Positions 14,052 through 16,240 of a DNA stretch of 16,240 nt are shown piece by piece. The notes below the pieces were generated by a model, which saw nothing but the letters and a program-made list of their open reading frames with translations, did no database searches and was not told where the DNA came from. The DNA lies in NCBI GenBank assembly GCA_035634055.1, contig DASQDR010000016.1, forward strand, positions 1-16,240, given 5' to 3'. A program made the position numbers and the translations under genes. Source of the DNA: JAICTV01 sp035634055 (GTDB lineage: Bacteria; Planctomycetota; Phycisphaerae; Tepidisphaerales; Tepidisphaeraceae). Each line of letters opens with the position of its first letter. Position 1 is the stretch's first letter.

Positions 14052-16160
14052 TCAATCCGCGCCCCCTTGGCCCGCTCCAGTCCCATCGGCCGGGCGCCGG
14101 TTCCCGCCCTGGATGCCAGCGCGGGTGTCCATGCGTGTCGTGCTGGCTCCCCGCTCGTCCGCCAAATTGTGGTCGTCCACCACCCGCCCGTCGTCGCGCG
14201 CGTCGCGCTTCATCGTCTTCAGCGCGGCGAAGAAATCCCGCAGGTCCTTCGCCGCGCCCATGGTGAACCAGACAAGGGTCCCCCGCGCGATGAGGCAGGG
14301 CAGGGCGATGCCGGTGATCATCCAGTAGTGCGCCCACCAAGAGACCGGCCAGGGGCGGTAGAAGAGGTTCCAGGCAGTCGCGATCAGGTTCACCCCGACC
14401 AGCAGCACCGACCACCAGAAGATCCCGCCGGCGGTCAGCTTGTCGCCGCGCGTGAAGTTGTGGTCGAAGGTGATCACCTGGCGGAAGCTGAGGCGCTCGC
14501 GCCAACTCCGGGTGGGGCTGCCGCCGCCTGCTTCCACGGCGTAGATGCCGCGGTGGAGCATCTTGTCGAGGTTGAAGGGCTCGCGGCTGGTGAGCAGCGA
14601 CGTGACGATGTACACCGTGGCCGCCGTGCAGATGGCGATGAACCCCGAAACCGCGCCGTTGAAGAAGAACTTGCTCGGCAGCGTGACGCCCGCCGGCGCC
14701 AGGTGCGGCTGAACGAGCGGGACGATCTGGCCCCAGAAGCTGCTGCACAGGATTCCCACGACGCACAGGACCGAGCCGGTGATGGCGCCGGCCCACGCGC
14801 CCTGCGTCGTCCCCTTGCGCCAGTACAACCCGCCGATGATCGCCGCGCCGGCGCCGCCGGTGAAGATGGCGCTGGTGACGGCCCACCACAGCACGATGTA
14901 CTGCGTCTGCGGGAACAGCAGGCTGAAGCAAAACGCCCAGCCGGCGACGCCGGTCACCGCCAGCCGCAGCGCCCAGATGTGCTGCCTGGGCGTCATGGGC
15001 TTCTTCTTCAGCGGCAGCACGATGTCCTGGATGAAGATGCCGCCCCACGAGTGCAGGTGCCCGGAATCGCCGGCGACCAGCCCCATGATCATGATGGCGA
15101 CGAACAGCCCCTTGATGCCGACCGGCAGCAGGTAGCGCAGCGCCACCGGGACGGTCATCTGGTCGCGCAGGGTCTCGTTGCCGACGGCGTCGAGCGTCGC
15201 GTGGATCGGCGCCGCCGCCTGCGCGAACGCGGGGTGACGCATGTACGCGATCGCGCAGACGCCGAGCAGCAGGAGCATCAGCGCGCGGGCGTAAATGCGC
15301 CACTCGGCGAGGATGCCGCCCATCCGCGCCTCGTGCGGCGTGCGCGCCGCGGCGCTGAAGCCCTGCCGGTTCTGGAAGGCGTTCGTGCCGTACACCCGCG
15401 CGAACAGCGCGATCGCGATGTACCAGATGTTGAAGTCCTCGATCTTCTTCGCGTCGAACGGGTTGATCAGCGAGTAGTCCTTCGGCGCCGCCGCCATCAC
15501 CTCCACGATCTGCGACCAGCTCACGATGGTGAACGCCGCCAGCGCGATCAGGATGTAGATCGCGTGCGACAGCAGGCCCTCGATGCAGTCGGTGACCATC
15601 AGCGTCACCTGCCCGCCCACCAGCACCGTGAAGACGGTGAACGCCAGGTACCCGGCCATGATGAGCGCGAGCGTCGGGACCGCCAGCCCGGCCAGCGAGA
15701 CCGTCTCGGGCAGCCCCAGGAAGTAGATGAAGAACCGCGCGCTGACGGCGGGGAAGATGCCGTAGTTGAGGATGCCCGAGACGAACGCCAGCATCCCCAT
15801 GTACAGCCGGAACCGCCGGCTGTAGCGCATCTCGAGGAACTGCGCCAGCGTCAGCGCGCGCGTCTCGCGGTAGCGGTAGACGACGAAACCGGTCATCGCG
15901 ATGAGGAGGACGACCGGCGTCGTCAGCTTCTCCCAGAAGTTGAGCACGAACCCGGAGACCAGGATGATCTCGAAGCGCGCCATCGTGTTGGCCAGCCCGG
16001 AGTCCGCCTCCCCGCGCGCGTTGGCCAGCAGGTAGCGTCCCGCGCAGCGCCCGGCGGCGAGGAAGTCCGACACCCCGTGCACGTACCGCCGGGTGTACGC
16101 CGCGAAAGCCGCCACCAGCGCGATCGGCACGGCGACCAGGATCCAGTCGATCGATTGCAT
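14052..16160 (-). CDS. Sodium:solute symporter (SSS family)
   Basis: A 702-residue inner-membrane transporter with about 14 hydrophobic segments, beginning SIDWILVAVPIALVAAFAAY, and the SSS-family pattern YRYRETRALTLAQFLEMRYS (95-114) followed by RLYMGMLAFVSGILNYG. Later landmarks are GLVAGDSGHLHSWGGIFIQD near residue 380, several aromatic-rich helices, and a charged C-terminal tail of about 60 residues. Length is above the usual 500-600 residues because of added C-terminal helices and the tail. It probably couples sodium entry to uptake of galacturonate or unsaturated galacturonate made by the neighbouring enzymes; the substrate is inferred from context. It is the first visible gene of the minus-strand series, ending within about 50 bases of GH28. 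ATG at 16160 is chosen; GTG at 16196 would add 12 unlikely residues. No clear ribosome site precedes either, and the promoter lies outside or at the window edge. Confidence 0.92.
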   Translation of the reverse strand: MQSIDWILVAVPIALVAAFAAYTRRYVHGVSDFLAAGRCAGRYLLANARGEADSGLANTMARFEIILVSGFVLNFWEKLTTPVVLLIAMTGFVVYRYRETRALTLAQFLEMRYSRRFRLYMGMLAFVSGILNYGIFPAVSARFFIYFLGLPETVSLAGLAVPTLALIMAGYLAFTVFTVLVGGQVTLMVTDCIEGLLSHAIYILIALAAFTIVSWSQIVEVMAAAPKDYSLINPFDAKKIEDFNIWYIAIALFARVYGTNAFQNRQGFSAAARTPHEARMGGILAEWRIYARALMLLLLGVCAIAYMRHPAFAQAAAPIHATLDAVGNETLRDQMTVPVALRYLLPVGIKGLFVAIMIMGLVAGDSGHLHSWGGIFIQDIVLPLKKKPMTPRQHIWALRLAVTGVAGWAFCFSLLFPQTQYIVLWWAVTSAIFTGGAGAAIIGGLYWRKGTTQGAWAGAITGSVLCVVGILCSSFWGQIVPLVQPHLAPAGVTLPSKFFFNGAVSGFIAICTAATVYIVTSLLTSREPFNLDKMLHRGIYAVEAGGGSPTRSWRERLSFRQVITFDHNFTRGDKLTAGGIFWWSVLLVGVNLIATAWNLFYRPWPVSWWAHYWMITGIALPCLIARGTLVWFTMGAAKDLRDFFAALKTMKRDARDDGRVVDDHNLADERGASTTRMDTRAGIQGGNRRPADGTGAGQGGAD

Positions 16161-16240
16161 GGAAGGCGAGCACCCCGGGCAGAAGCCCCTGTCCACCCCG
16201 ACCCGCGCGCCCGCCGCGCGGCGCGGCGCATGAGCCCCCC

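Noticed and set aside
14014..16173. A 719-codon minus-strand frame overlapping the whole symporter gene
   Set aside because: It is an Arg/Ala/Gly-rich sequence without membrane helices, one base out of phase with a clear SSS-family protein. Long open shadows are expected at this GC content.
16212..16223. A 12-bp palindrome of only C and G upstream of the symporter
   Set aside because: It lies in sequence made almost entirely of G and C, where such palindromes arise easily; nothing else marks it as a site.

Overview
The window is GC-rich and carries hallmarks of a planctomycete, most likely of the Phycisphaerae/Tepidisphaerales type. These are a PEP-CTERM cell-surface sorting tail, dockerin-like calcium loops, giant exported proteins built from autotransporter-associated beta-strand repeats, a XylR-like AraC-family regulator beside sugar-degradation genes, and a sodium:solute symporter where Bacteroidetes would have a SusCD pair. 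The taxonomic placement is inference from architecture; no rRNA or marker gene is present.

Layout. Positions 1-4688 (minus) hold the 5' part of a giant secreted repeat protein, open for 1562 codons and running off the left edge. A 422-bp divergent intergenic region (4689-5110) separates it from a XylR-type regulator (5111-6349, plus). After a terminator-like hairpin come two tightly spaced plus-strand genes: a multidomain PL1-type pectate lyase (6598-9096) and a GH105 unsaturated rhamnogalacturonyl/galacturonyl hydrolase (9099-10340). Converging on them across 46 bp is a minus-strand series of three genes: sodium:solute symporter (14052-16160), GH28 polygalacturonase (12636-14003) and a PL10 pectate lyase-CE8 pectin methylesterase fusion (10387-12492).

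How it fits together. The genes form a pectin utilisation locus. The CE8 domain removes methyl esters, PL1, PL10 and GH28 cut the polygalacturonan backbone, GH105 removes the unsaturated uronyl end left by lyases, and the symporter probably imports the products. All four enzymes have an apparent signal peptide, so depolymerisation and the GH105 step are probably extracytoplasmic. The regulator lies between the giant gene and the pectinase genes and probably senses a released sugar. The PL1 enzyme ends in a beta-repeat module, two dockerin-like loops and a PEP-CTERM tail, so it is probably held at the cell surface. Its C-terminal module resembles the modules of the giant protein across the divergent promoter.

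The most interesting points are the giant two-unit repeat protein, which has no stop in the window; the Trp-rich module it shares with the pectate lyase; and a pair of adjacent 10-bp palindromes in the giant gene's leader.
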